A stretch of DNA of 27,044 bases from JBLIOB01 sp047639575 (GTDB lineage: Bacteria > Bacteroidota > Bacteroidia > Flavobacteriales_D > Parvicellaceae), in assembly GCA_047639575.1 (NCBI GenBank), contig JBLIOB010000019.1, positions 1 through 27,044 of the forward strand, read 5' to 3'. Positions 16,664-24,961 of the stretch are shown piece after piece (the stretch's first letter is position 1; every line of letters starts with the position of its first letter). The notes beneath the pieces were generated by a model. It made no database searches. It was not told the origin of the DNA and worked only from the letters and a program-made list of their open reading frames with translations. The translations under genes and the position numbers were made by a program.

Positions 16664-17644
16664 TTAAGTTTTATTTACCTCTTCTTTAGTGTCCGAGAAT
16701 TTCAATTTAATTGCATATAGAGAGTAAAGTCCAAAAATCACTAAAAATGAGGTCTGAATAACCCACATTAAAATTGCGAATCCTGAAGCGTCTCCATTTT
16801 CAAAATTACCAACACTAACTAACGCGGCAGTTACGAAAGCAGGATAGGTACCTATTCCTCCTGGTGTAATCGCAATGGCTACTGCTCCAACCACGAAACA
16901 AGCTAGCATCGTTTCTAATGTCATTACTTCAACTCCCGCTACACCTTGTGCGCATACCCAAAACATGGTAACATAAGCAGCCCAAATAAAGAGTGTGTGA
17001 GCAAGGTATTGAATCTTCTTTTTCAACGTAAAGACGGTCTTTACACCAGACCACATTCCTTTCAGTTTACTAAAAAACCAATTCCGCAATTTGGAAGAAG
17101 CTAATAATGCAATAATACCAACAACAGCAACACTTCCCGCAATTACGTAGATCCACGGAAAACCACCTGGTTGTTGTTTAGTGATTTCATCAATTTTATC
17201 TTTTCCTACCACGAAATAAGTGGTCATGGTAACAATACCTAACATAATTACGTCTATAACCCGTTCCGCTACTATGGTTCCAAAAACGGTTTCAGCAGGT
17301 AAGTTTTCTTTTTTAGATAAAAAACCAGCTCTGGCAAGTTCTCCAGATCTAGGAATCGTTAAATTAATAATGTAGCCAATCATCACCGAATGATAGAGGC
17401 TTGAAATTTTTGGTTTAAACCCAAGTGGTTCTAACATGTATTTCCATCGATAAGCTCTGCTGAAATGACTTAACCATCCGATAATAATGGATAGCCCAAT
17501 CCAGAAGTAATTGGCATTAGCAAAAGCAGTAGGAATACCAGATTTTTCTTCTTCTGTTAAGTTAGAATAAAAGTACCAAGACAAATAGACGCCAATCCCA
17601 ACGGGAATTACAATCTTCAATATCTTAATAATCTTGGCTTTCAT
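16664..17644 (-). CDS. Flippase-like integral membrane protein (UPF0104 / LPG-synthase-TM family)
   Basis: A 326-residue polytopic membrane protein with about eight hydrophobic helices. It carries the hallmarks of the lysylphosphatidylglycerol-synthase membrane domain family: RAYRWKYML (63-71), INLTIPRSGELARAGFLSK (about 93-111, with the conserved R-x-GE), VAERVIDVIML (125-135) and ITPGGIGTYPAF. Family members move or transfer lipids and lipid-linked groups across the inner membrane. This one lacks the soluble aminoacyl-transferase domain, so a transport role is more likely. It starts 5 bases after panD and is the last gene of the panC-panD operon, an arrangement I recall from other Bacteroidota. 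Substrate unknown. Confidence 0.85.
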   Translation of the reverse strand: MKAKIIKILKIVIPVGIGVYLSWYFYSNLTEEEKSGIPTAFANANYFWIGLSIIIGWLSHFSRAYRWKYMLEPLGFKPKISSLYHSVMIGYIINLTIPRSGELARAGFLSKKENLPAETVFGTIVAERVIDVIMLGIVTMTTYFVVGKDKIDEITKQQPGGFPWIYVIAGSVAVVGIIALLASSKLRNWFFSKLKGMWSGVKTVFTLKKKIQYLAHTLFIWAAYVTMFWVCAQGVAGVEVMTLETMLACFVVGAVAIAITPGGIGTYPAFVTAALVSVGNFENGDASGFAILMWVIQTSFLVIFGLYSLYAIKLKFSDTKEEVNKT

Positions 17645-17649
17645 TCTAT

Positions 17650-17991
17650 TTATACTCCGTTGTTTTCTGGAAAAATAATTGATGGCTTGAAGGTTTTAGC
17701 TTCTTCAAAATCCATTGTTCCATACGCGATGATCACCACAATGTCTCCAACTTGTGCTCTTCTAGCAGCGGGCCCGTTTAAGCAGATCGTTCCAGAACCT
17801 CGGTCACCTTTGATAACATAAGTCTCAATTCGTTCGCCATTATTAGCATTAACAATCTGAACCCGCTCACCTTCAATTATATTGGAAGCATCCATTAAAT
17901 TTTCGTCAATAGTAATGCTGCCGATATAATTCAAATCCGCTTCAGTGACGGCTACACGATGAATTTTAGATTTTACAACCTGTATTTGCAT
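17650..17991 (-). CDS. panD: Aspartate 1-decarboxylase proenzyme
   Basis: PanD makes beta-alanine from L-aspartate for pantothenate synthesis. The 113-residue proenzyme has the self-cleavage site Gly24-Ser25 (NYIGSITID), where Ser25 becomes the catalytic pyruvoyl group. It also has the active-site residues Lys9, Arg54, Thr57 and Tyr58 at their usual numbers (GERIETY, 52-58). The cytoplasmic enzyme is a tetramer. It lies between panC (61-base gap) and the flippase-like gene (5-base gap), so both halves of the last pantothenate step are encoded together: beta-alanine supply here and condensation by PanC. Confidence 0.97.
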   Translation of the reverse strand: MQIQVVKSKIHRVAVTEADLNYIGSITIDENLMDASNIIEGERVQIVNANNGERIETYVIKGDRGSGTICLNGPAARRAQVGDIVVIIAYGTMDFEEAKTFKPSIIFPENNGV

Positions 17992-18052
17992 GGGGCAAAA
18001 GTAACAATTTAGAGCAGTTTTATGTTCAGGATGAACCTACCAGAATGATAAT

Positions 18053-18895
18053 TTAAGTTAATTCCATATTATCAATTAGTCGAACATCCCCAACTCGAGC
18101 GGCAACGAACGCTCTTAGATTGTTTGAGCTAGACCATTCGGTAGCTGCAAGAAGTGTATTCGAATCTGCTATTTCCAAATATTCTAATTCCACATTTTCA
18201 CTAAGTATCTTTCTAGCAGCTACCAAACATGCTTCCACATTTTGCATAGAGCTATTTAATTGAATGCTTTTTAGTGCTTTTGAAAGTGTTAAAGCAGCAA
18301 TTACATCTTCACTTGAAAGTCTCACGTTCCTGCTACTCATTGCGAGTCCACTGGTTTCCCTTATAATCGGGCAACTAATAATTTCAATTGGCATCTGATA
18401 AAACTCGACCATATGCTTAATGATCGCTAATTGCTGAAAATCCTTGATCCCAAAACACGAGATATCAGGTTGTACTATTTCGAAAAGTCTTTTAACTACT
18501 CGCACAACGCCTTCAAAATGGCCTGGTCTATTTGCGCCTTCCATCGGAAGATCTAATCCTGCGAAATCGAAATTTATTGGAGCCTCATTTTTATACACTT
18601 CTTCAATAGAAGGGGTGTAAACCAAATCACAATTAACAGCCGCTAATTGTGTTAAATCCGAATTTAATGTTCTCGGGTAATTATCAAGATCTGAAGTCTG
18701 ATTGAATTGAGTCGGATTAACAAAAATGCTACAAATAACGAAGTCAGCATTTTTTTTACAGGCTTCAATTAACGAGAGATGACCTTGGTGCAATGCACCC
18801 ATTGTTGGTACAAAACCCACTGTTTTACCCTTAATTCGCTCGTTTTGAACGATTTCAGCCAATTCATCATTAAGGGATATCACTTTGATACTCAC
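18053..18895 (-). CDS. panC: Pantothenate synthetase (pantoate--beta-alanine ligase)
   Basis: PanC condenses pantoate and beta-alanine with ATP to make pantothenate, the CoA precursor, in the cytoplasm. The 280-residue protein has the nucleotidyltransferase HxGH motif at His36-His39 (FVPTMGALHQGHLSL), FVNPTQFNQTSDLDNYPR for pantoate binding, FGIKDFQQLAIIKHM, and the SGLAMSSRNVRLS loop equivalent to KMSKS. Length is standard. It is the first gene of panC-panD-flippase on the minus strand, divergent from the GT5-like gene. CAAAACTA at 18919-18926 reads TAGTTTTG on the minus strand, a -7 box match 23 bases before the ATG. Confidence 0.97.
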   Translation of the reverse strand: MSIKVISLNDELAEIVQNERIKGKTVGFVPTMGALHQGHLSLIEACKKNADFVICSIFVNPTQFNQTSDLDNYPRTLNSDLTQLAAVNCDLVYTPSIEEVYKNEAPINFDFAGLDLPMEGANRPGHFEGVVRVVKRLFEIVQPDISCFGIKDFQQLAIIKHMVEFYQMPIEIISCPIIRETSGLAMSSRNVRLSSEDVIAALTLSKALKSIQLNSSMQNVEACLVAARKILSENVELEYLEIADSNTLLAATEWSSSNNLRAFVAARVGDVRLIDNMELT

Positions 18896-18993
18896 GTGTT
18901 TAGACTAATTTAGAAGCGCAAAACTAGCTTAAAGTATTGAAATTACCGTTTTTTTTTTATATTTTTGTACCCATTTTATTAAGGGAAATATTT
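18896..18993. promoter_or_regulatory. Divergent promoter region of panC and the GT5-glmS operon
   Basis: The plus strand has TTG at 18937-18939 and TATTTTTG at 18960-18967, 20 bases apart, which fits the Bacteroidota -33/-7 promoter layout and would start transcription shortly before the ATG at 18994. The minus strand has TAGTTTTG (18926-18919) for panC, with no clear -33 TTG. A T10 run lies between the plus-strand elements. Confidence 0.6.
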
Positions 18994-19824
18994 ATGACAA
19001 TGAAGCGTGTATTGTACGTCTCTCAAGAGATTCAACCTTTCTTACCTGAGACAGAGATTTCAAAAACAGTTAGAAATGCCCCACAGGGGATAAAAGAGAG
19101 TGGTAAAGAGATAAGAATCTTTATGCCTCGGTTCGGCTGTATTAACGAAAGAAGGCATCAACTTCACGAAGTGATTAGATTGTCTGGGATGAACCTAATA
19201 ATTGATGATGTAGATCATCCATTAATTATAAAGGTAGCATCTATCCAGGCAGCTAAGATGCAAGTATATTTTATTGACAACGAAGAATATTTTAAAAGAA
19301 AAGCCGTTTTCGAAGATGAAGACAAAGAAAAGTTCTTTGCCGACAACGATGAGCGAGCTATCTTTTTCTGTAGAGGAGTAGTTGAAACCGTTAAGAAACT
19401 TGGATGGGCACCAGATGTAATTCACTGTAATGGATGGATGACTGGAGTTTTACCATTGTATCTGAAGAAATTCTATGCCGATGACCCACATTTTGTAGAT
19501 GCAAAAATTGTGTATTCGGTATACGAACAAGGATTCGAAGGTTCTCTTGACAGCAAAATGGCGACTAAATTAAAGTTTGATGGATTTGAAGATTCAGATC
19601 TAGCTTTACTTAAGGATCCGACTTTTGCTAACCTAAACAAAATTGGAGTTGAATTTTCCGATGCTGTTGTGAGAGGTTCTGCTAACATTGATGCTGACGT
19701 TGAAGCGTATATTAAAGCTTCAGGTAAATCAGCTCTTGACTATTATGGTGAAGAGGAAATGGTAGCCGCTTACAATGAGTTTTACGATAAAGTGCTGGAT
19801 GAAAATTCCGTGCTTGCCGACTGA
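18994..19824 (+). CDS. Glycogen-synthase-like protein, GT5 N-terminal domain only
   Basis: I choose the ATG at 18994 (276 residues; a second ATG at 19000 is equally possible) because the upstream 19 codons overlap the promoter. MKRVLYVSQEIQPFLPETEIS, GKEIRIFMPRFG, DNDERAIFFCRGVVE and PDVIHCNGWMTGVLPLYLKK match the N-terminal Rossmann half of GT5 starch/glycogen synthases. Two features differ from a working glycogen synthase. The usual KxGGLgDV loop is replaced by EISKTVRNAPQG, and the C-terminal GT1 half with the second substrate-binding residues is absent. Short versions like this are, from memory, normal in Flavobacteria upstream of DUF4270 and glmS. Activity and true role are unknown. The next gene begins 7 bases after its stop. 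Confidence 0.8.
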   Translation: MTMKRVLYVSQEIQPFLPETEISKTVRNAPQGIKESGKEIRIFMPRFGCINERRHQLHEVIRLSGMNLIIDDVDHPLIIKVASIQAAKMQVYFIDNEEYFKRKAVFEDEDKEKFFADNDERAIFFCRGVVETVKKLGWAPDVIHCNGWMTGVLPLYLKKFYADDPHFVDAKIVYSVYEQGFEGSLDSKMATKLKFDGFEDSDLALLKDPTFANLNKIGVEFSDAVVRGSANIDADVEAYIKASGKSALDYYGEEEMVAAYNEFYDKVLDENSVLAD

Positions 19825-19831
19825 AGGAAAA

Positions 19832-21184
19832 ATGACAAAAAAAAATAAATTTGAATTGCGGGGGGCCTTTAAGCTTTCCGCATTCTTTTTGACTATTGTT
19901 TTAGCTGCCGCAGCCTGTAAAAAGGAGGAAGGGGATCTTGGATTATTGGTGCAGCCACAGGATGATCAGTTGAACGTGTTCATTACAGACACATCGTCAA
20001 TTGTAGCCTATACAGTTATAGAAGATTCTTTAAGATCCGATGAATTTGGAACAAGTTTATTAGGAAGCTATGTTGATCCAGTATTTGGAAAAACAGAAAC
20101 CGGCATCTATGCTCAATTAAGGATGGAATCAGAAACTGTTGATTTCACGTCCGTTTCTGGAACTGCGCTAGAGACAATAGTTGATTCAATGTACTTGTAT
20201 TTAACCCTTGACGGTTATTATGGGAACTTAGATCAGCAAAGGTTTGAAATATATCAAGTCACGGAAGATTTCTTTATAGATTCAAATTATTATTCGAATA
20301 AGGTATTGACCAACGCAGGTGTTGACTTGGTTGGAATAGGAGAGGGTGTAATAACCCCAGACCCTTTAAATAATGGTAGTATTGAAGGTGCAGAAGTAGA
20401 TCCTATTTTGAAAATAAAAATTGATAACACCTTAGGTGATGCAATTGTTGCAGAATCTGGAGGAGTTAATTTAGCCGATAATGATGCATTTGTAGCTTGG
20501 TTTAAAGGACTGTACATCAAGGTTAATAATTCAGGACAAGCTACTGGTGAAGGGGCAATCCTAGAAGTGGACTTATTAAATACCAACAGTAAACTATCTA
20601 TGTACTACAGATATACGTTTGCTGGCGAAGAGGATACGTTGAAATTTGATTTCAACATAAATTCGAGTAGCGCAAGGTTTACTGTTAGTTCTCATGATTA
20701 TACAGGTACTCCGATTGCAACACAAATATTAGATAGTACAGAAGGAATAAATACGGTTTATGTTCAAACAATGTCTGGGGTTAAATCTAAAATTGAATTT
20801 CCATTTTTAAGCTCCCTTCCAGATTCAATTGTAGTGAATCAAGCAGAATTAGTACTTCCTTTTGATTATTTCTCAGGGGATCCTTACACTGCTCAAGACG
20901 CATTGTTAGTGCTCGGCATTGATGATGACGGAGAAACTTATTTTATAGACGACTTTTTCGAAGGTGAAACCATTCACGGTGGCCTTATTGATGTATCCGA
21001 AAGTGAATACCGAATTAATATCGCAAAGCATGTTAATAACGTTTTAGGCGGTTCGGTTTCAAACAACGGATTATTTCTACTTTCATCTTCAGCAATGATC
21101 AGTGCTAAAAGAGCAGTGATCAATGGAACAAGCAGTTCTAACAGAAAGAAGATGGAACTTATTATTACTTACACTAAATTGTAA
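19832..21184 (+). CDS. DUF4270-family lipoprotein
   Basis: The start at 19832 gives a 450-residue product and is supported by an AGGA just upstream; the longer frame overlaps the preceding gene. A basic N-terminus (TKKNKFELRG) precedes a hydrophobic core and LAAAAC (lipid Cys at about residue 29). The mature region opens with EEGDLGLLVQPQDDQLNVFITDTSSI and continues as SLLGSYVDPVFGKTETGIYAQLR, the signature of DUF4270 proteins, which are confined to Bacteroidota. The remainder is beta-rich. Function is unknown. Its position between the GT5-like gene and glmS is a recurring Bacteroidota arrangement, which hints at a shared envelope or sugar-related role but does not prove it. Confidence 0.88.
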   Translation: MTKKNKFELRGAFKLSAFFLTIVLAAAACKKEEGDLGLLVQPQDDQLNVFITDTSSIVAYTVIEDSLRSDEFGTSLLGSYVDPVFGKTETGIYAQLRMESETVDFTSVSGTALETIVDSMYLYLTLDGYYGNLDQQRFEIYQVTEDFFIDSNYYSNKVLTNAGVDLVGIGEGVITPDPLNNGSIEGAEVDPILKIKIDNTLGDAIVAESGGVNLADNDAFVAWFKGLYIKVNNSGQATGEGAILEVDLLNTNSKLSMYYRYTFAGEEDTLKFDFNINSSSARFTVSSHDYTGTPIATQILDSTEGINTVYVQTMSGVKSKIEFPFLSSLPDSIVVNQAELVLPFDYFSGDPYTAQDALLVLGIDDDGETYFIDDFFEGETIHGGLIDVSESEYRINIAKHVNNVLGGSVSNNGLFLLSSSAMISAKRAVINGTSSSNRKKMELIITYTKL

Positions 21185-21206
21185 GTAGATACAAAGATTT
21201 TTTAAG

Positions 21207-23048
21207 ATGTGTGGAATAGTAGGATATATCGGAAGTAAAGATGCTTACCCAATATTAATTAAGGGGCTCAAAAGGCTTGAATATCGTGGATATGATAGTG
21301 CTGGAGTTGCACTATTGAACCAAGATGAACTTTCATTGTATAAATGCAAAGGAAAAGTTGCTGATTTAGAAGAACATATCGGCAGTCAAGACACCTCGGG
21401 AAATATTGGAATCGGTCATACTAGATGGGCTACTCATGGACAACCGAACGATGTAAATGCGCATCCTCATATTTCTGGAGATGGAAACATCACGCTGATC
21501 CATAACGGTATCATAGAAAACTATGATGTAATAAAGGAAAACCTAATTGCAAGAGGGCATAAGTTTGAAAGTGATACGGATACAGAAGTATTAGTTCATT
21601 TCATTGAAGAAATTCATAAGCAAGAAAAAGGTGAGTTATACGATGCAGTTAGGATTGCATTGAATGAAGTGCATGGAGCTTATGCAATTGTCATTATCGA
21701 TAAGACTAATCCAAGAGAAGTGATAGCAGCTAAGAACTCTAGTCCATTGGTTATAGGGTTAGGTGAAGATGAATATTACTTCGCTTCTGACGCCACACCG
21801 ATAGTTGAATACACTAAAAATGTTGTTTATCTCGAAGATGGCGAGATTGCAAGAATTAGTTTAGATAGTGGGTTGAAGCTAAAGACGATTAAGAATGAGG
21901 AGAAAACACCTTATATCCAAGAACTAGAAATGCAACTTGAAGCACTTGAAAAAGGCGGATATGACCATTTCATGTTAAAAGAAATTTACGAGCAGCCTAG
22001 ATCGATTCGGGATTGCATGAGAGGGCGACTTTCTTCGAAAAAGGGAAGCGTTGTTCTTGGTGGAATAAAGGATTACGTTGAAAAGATGGCTGAGGCCGAT
22101 CGAATTATCATTGTAGCCTGTGGAACTTCCTGGCATGCCGGGTTAGTAGGAGAATACCTTTTTGAAGATTTAGCAAGAATTCCAGTTGAAGTTGAATATG
22201 CTTCTGAGTTTAGATATCGAAACCCAATTATTGGGAAAAAAGACGTTGTTATAGCGGTTTCACAATCAGGAGAAACCGCAGATACTTTGGCTGCAATTAA
22301 GCTAGCTAAAAATGCAGGGGCTACGATTATTGGAATATGTAACGTTGTTGGTTCTACTATTTCTCGAGAGACCCATGCTGGCTCGTATACGCATGCTGGG
22401 CCAGAAATTGGCGTAGCATCCACAAAAGCATTTACAGCTCAAGTTACCGTACTTACCCAAATGGCTCTGCTACTTGGAAAACATAAAGGCACAATTGACC
22501 CAGCTAGATACAGCAGACTACTGGTAGAGCTTGAATCTATTCCGGAAAAAGTTGAAATAGCATTAGAGTCAGATGCGTTGATTCAACACATTGCAGAAAT
22601 CTATAAGGACTGTTCTAACGCATTGTATTTGGGTAGAGGGTATAATTTCCCCGTTGCGCTTGAGGGAGCTTTAAAACTCAAGGAAATATCATACATACAC
22701 GCTGAAGGGTATCCTGCAGCAGAGATGAAGCATGGCCCAATTGCGTTAATTGATGAAGACATGCCTGTATTCGTTGTTGCTACTAAGGATGCGTCATATG
22801 AAAAAGTGGTAAGCAACATTCAGGAAGTGAAAGCGCGAAAAGGAATTGTTGTTGCCGTTGTAACAAAAGGTGACACCACAGTAAAAGGATTGGCGGACCA
22901 TGTGATTTGGATTCCACCTACGGATGATGCTTTGGTTCCACTTCTGGCAACCATTCCGTTCCAACTTCTTTCTTATCATATTGCGGTAATGAGAGGGTGC
23001 AACGTTGATCAGCCTAGAAACTTGGCAAAATCGGTTACCGTAGAATAA
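21207..23048 (+). CDS. glmS: Glutamine--fructose-6-phosphate aminotransferase (isomerizing)
   Basis: GlmS converts fructose-6-phosphate and glutamine to glucosamine-6-phosphate, the entry step to UDP-GlcNAc for peptidoglycan and lipid A. The 613-residue protein has all parts: nucleophile Cys2 (MCGIVGYIG) and the class II amidotransferase domain (LEYRGYDSAG, HTRWATHG, HNGIIENY). The first SIS domain has CGTSWHA near residue 304 and SQSGETADTL. The second has LGRGYNFPVALEGALKLKEI and HAEGYPAAEMKHGP. The conserved tail is DQPRNLAKSVTVE. It follows the DUF4270 gene by 22 bases and precedes the L,D-transpeptidase by 4 bases. I see no glmS ribozyme in the short leader. Confidence 0.98.
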   Translation: MCGIVGYIGSKDAYPILIKGLKRLEYRGYDSAGVALLNQDELSLYKCKGKVADLEEHIGSQDTSGNIGIGHTRWATHGQPNDVNAHPHISGDGNITLIHNGIIENYDVIKENLIARGHKFESDTDTEVLVHFIEEIHKQEKGELYDAVRIALNEVHGAYAIVIIDKTNPREVIAAKNSSPLVIGLGEDEYYFASDATPIVEYTKNVVYLEDGEIARISLDSGLKLKTIKNEEKTPYIQELEMQLEALEKGGYDHFMLKEIYEQPRSIRDCMRGRLSSKKGSVVLGGIKDYVEKMAEADRIIIVACGTSWHAGLVGEYLFEDLARIPVEVEYASEFRYRNPIIGKKDVVIAVSQSGETADTLAAIKLAKNAGATIIGICNVVGSTISRETHAGSYTHAGPEIGVASTKAFTAQVTVLTQMALLLGKHKGTIDPARYSRLLVELESIPEKVEIALESDALIQHIAEIYKDCSNALYLGRGYNFPVALEGALKLKEISYIHAEGYPAAEMKHGPIALIDEDMPVFVVATKDASYEKVVSNIQEVKARKGIVVAVVTKGDTTVKGLADHVIWIPPTDDALVPLLATIPFQLLSYHIAVMRGCNVDQPRNLAKSVTVE

Positions 23049-23052
23049 TCTT

Positions 23053-23652
23053 GTGAGTAAAGCCTTCCTCAGCAAACGACTTACTTTTATAATTGTCATC
23101 TTTAGTTGCTTTTTAATTCAATGCAAGGAAGTTTCTAATGATGTTGAATTAACCGAAATTGCTCAGGCTGTTTCTCTATCTAAAATTATCGATTCTCTGT
23201 CTTTATCTGGTGAAAGCCTAAGTGTATTTGTTGATAAATCAGATAGAACGCTAACCATGAAACATGGTGCAAAAATCTTGAAGTCATATTCAGTTGTGTT
23301 GGGCTTTAACCCAATTGATGACAAGAGGATTGAAGGTGACGGATGCACGCCAGAAGGAACCTTTAGTATAGTAGATAAATATCCCCATGCCAAATGGTCT
23401 AAGTTTATTTGGATCAATTATCCAACACCAAATAGCTGGAATAAATTTAATGCATCTGTGGCAAATGGGGAATTACCAAATGGAGCTACAATAGGAGGAG
23501 AGGTAGGTATTCATGGCGTGCCGAAAGGGATGGACGGAATAATTTCAAATAAGACTGATTGGACCGCAGGCTGTATATCCTTATCTACGAATGACATAAA
23601 TGAGATTTACCCGTTCATTGATAAATCCACAGCAATTACTATCCAGAAGTAA
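23053..23652 (+). CDS. L,D-transpeptidase (YkuD) lipoprotein
   Basis: The GTG at 23053 is taken as start because it includes a lipoprotein signal (LTFIIVIFSCFLIQC, lipid Cys24); no ATG precedes that signal in frame. The 199-residue product has the YkuD core: GDGCTPEGTFSI, then GIHGVPK with His154 and TAGCISLS with catalytic Cys174, in the HG-(~20)-xxGC(I/V)S arrangement. Such enzymes make 3-3 cross-links in peptidoglycan or attach proteins to it in the periplasm. It is 4 bases after glmS, so supply of the cell-wall sugar and a cross-linking enzyme are likely co-expressed. Family call firm; whether it cross-links or attaches lipoproteins is open. Confidence 0.9.
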   Translation: MSKAFLSKRLTFIIVIFSCFLIQCKEVSNDVELTEIAQAVSLSKIIDSLSLSGESLSVFVDKSDRTLTMKHGAKILKSYSVVLGFNPIDDKRIEGDGCTPEGTFSIVDKYPHAKWSKFIWINYPTPNSWNKFNASVANGELPNGATIGGEVGIHGVPKGMDGIISNKTDWTAGCISLSTNDINEIYPFIDKSTAITIQK

Positions 23653-23712
23653 AACGTTTTGAGTTGTCGAGAGTTTTTGATCGTTCTTTAAAAAGTAATC
23701 AGTCTCTTTGTT

Positions 23713-24111
23713 TTACCACATAATCACTGACTTGTTTCCAATATACTGATCAAATTTCTTCGAGAATAACATCACAAACATATCAACTAGTGGCAAGATC
23801 ATCAAGCCCCCAAGTGTGAGCGTATAAAAGATTGGAACAAAATCTCCAGTTCCTAGATATAATCGATGAACACCGAATGGACCTAGAAACAAAGCAAGTA
23901 ATGCAGCAACCCCTCTTCTAAAACGGGTTCGCTTCCTTTTTTTCTTTTTAGCCCGTTTTGTTTTAGGCGCAGGTTTGTTTTCGGAATTTTCAACAGATAG
24001 ATTTATTTCTGAGGATTGAAATTGCTTTGAGCAAGAGGTTCTTGATGCGTCTGACTGTGCAAGTAAACTTGCATTAATCAAAAACAATCCGAATAGAAAA
24101 ACAAACCTCAT
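23713..24111 (-). CDS. TM2-domain protein with signal peptide
   Basis: A 132-residue protein: a signal peptide (MRFVFLFGLFLINASLLAQ), a ~45-residue polar linker, and a strongly basic stretch (KTKRAKKKKRKRTRFRR, about 50-66). A TM2 domain follows: two helices around the GPFGVHRLYLG turn, with GVAALLALFLG before it and IFYTLTLGGLMILPLVDMFVML after it. TM2 proteins are small membrane proteins of unclear function; Bacteroidota often have versions with this N-terminal signal plus Lys/Arg stretch. It lies downstream of the superoxide dismutase gene, with a terminator whose T-run ends only a few bases before its ATG. Confidence 0.82.
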   Translation of the reverse strand: MRFVFLFGLFLINASLLAQSDASRTSCSKQFQSSEINLSVENSENKPAPKTKRAKKKKRKRTRFRRGVAALLALFLGPFGVHRLYLGTGDFVPIFYTLTLGGLMILPLVDMFVMLFSKKFDQYIGNKSVIMW

Positions 24112-24112
24112 A

Positions 24113-24153
24113 AAACAAAAATAGCCAGTCTACCAATGGCAAACAGGCTATTT
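24113..24153 (-). terminator. Strong terminator after the superoxide dismutase gene
   Basis: AAATAGCC and GGCTATTT (24146-24153 and 24118-24125) pair, and the inner GTTTGCC/GGTAGAC arms extend the stem across one mismatch to an ATT loop. A T-run follows in the minus direction, ending 1-2 bases before the TM2 gene start at 24111. Confidence 0.85.
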
Positions 24154-24171
24154 CTTAAAAGTTTTATTCAA

Positions 24172-24780
24172 TTATTTGTTGGCAGCATAATTATCGCTCA
24201 CCTTATCCCAATTAACAACGTTAAAGAACGCGTTGATATAATCAGGTCTTCTATTTTGGTAGTTTAAGTAGTAGGCGTGTTCCCAAACATCAATTCCCAT
24301 TATAGGGTGTCCACCACAGCCAACTCCAGGCATTAATGGATTGTCTTGATTAGGAGTAGAACATACTTCAACCGCTCCACCAGGTTTAACGCATAGCCAA
24401 GCCCAGCCAGATCCAAATCTAGTTGCAGCTGCTTTAGAGAATGCCTCTTTAAAGCCTTCAAAAGATCCATAAGCTGCATTTATTGCATCGCCAAGTTCGC
24501 CACTTGGGGCGCCACCTCCGTTCGGAGACATTACTTCCCAGAACATACAATGGTTAAAATATCCACCGCCATTGTTTCTTACTGCACCGTTGTTCATGTC
24601 CATTCCGGTCAAAATATCATTGATAGATTTTCCCGAAAGATCAGTTCCATCAATCGCAGCATTCAATTTACTGGTATAACCATTGTGATGCTTCCCATGA
24701 TGAATTTCCATGGTTTTAGTATCGATATGTGGTTCCAATGCATCGTGAGCGTATGGAAGATTTGGTAATTCAAATGCCAT
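24172..24780 (-). CDS. sodA: Superoxide dismutase, Fe/Mn family (Mn-type residues)
   Basis: Converts superoxide to oxygen and hydrogen peroxide. The 202-residue cytoplasmic enzyme has all four metal ligands: His27 (EIHHGKHH), His77 (GGYFNHCMFW), Asp164 and His168 (DVWEHAYYLNY). The residues that separate Mn from Fe enzymes are Mn-like: GGG before the second ligand where Fe enzymes have AAQ, and Gln145 in the STPNQDNPLM loop. A manganese or cambialistic enzyme is therefore inferred and I use sodA, although many Bacteroidota annotations say sodB. Standard length, no signal peptide. It is transcribed alone, ending at the hairpin described above. Confidence 0.95.
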   Translation of the reverse strand: MAFELPNLPYAHDALEPHIDTKTMEIHHGKHHNGYTSKLNAAIDGTDLSGKSINDILTGMDMNNGAVRNNGGGYFNHCMFWEVMSPNGGGAPSGELGDAINAAYGSFEGFKEAFSKAAATRFGSGWAWLCVKPGGAVEVCSTPNQDNPLMPGVGCGGHPIMGIDVWEHAYYLNYQNRRPDYINAFFNVVNWDKVSDNYAANK

Positions 24781-24874
24781 TTATTAATGTTTTAATGATT
24801 ATTATTTAGAATGATTTAAAGTTAATAATTGATTCAGAATATCCTCTATGATTTGGTATAAACTGTCGACAAAG

Positions 24875-24925
24875 GAAGAATTGTGCAACATTAATTCTTC
24901 AAACGCTAAAAATTGCGTATTTTTG
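24875..24925. promoter_or_regulatory. Palindrome and -7 box upstream of the first acidic lipoprotein
   Basis: GAAGAATT (24875-24882) and AATTCTTC (24893-24900) form a perfect 8-bp inverted repeat with a 10-base spacer. It ends 17 bases before TATTTTTG at 24918-24925, a -7 consensus match for the plus-strand gene at 24962. The palindrome covers where the -33 element would lie, as a repressor or activator site would. It lies between divergent sod and the lipoprotein gene. Confidence 0.45.
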
Positions 24926-24961
24926 CGCACTTATTTACGTAAATCAATAAAACTAGTAAAA

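Noticed and set aside
21185..21206. glmS ribozyme or riboswitch ahead of glmS
   Set aside because: Only 22 bases separate the DUF4270 stop from glmS, far too few for the ribozyme, and the upstream bases are coding.
24115..24122. TATTTTTG just before the TM2 gene as its promoter
   Set aside because: It lies in the terminator T-run, has no TTG at the right distance, and would place the transcription start inside the coding region.
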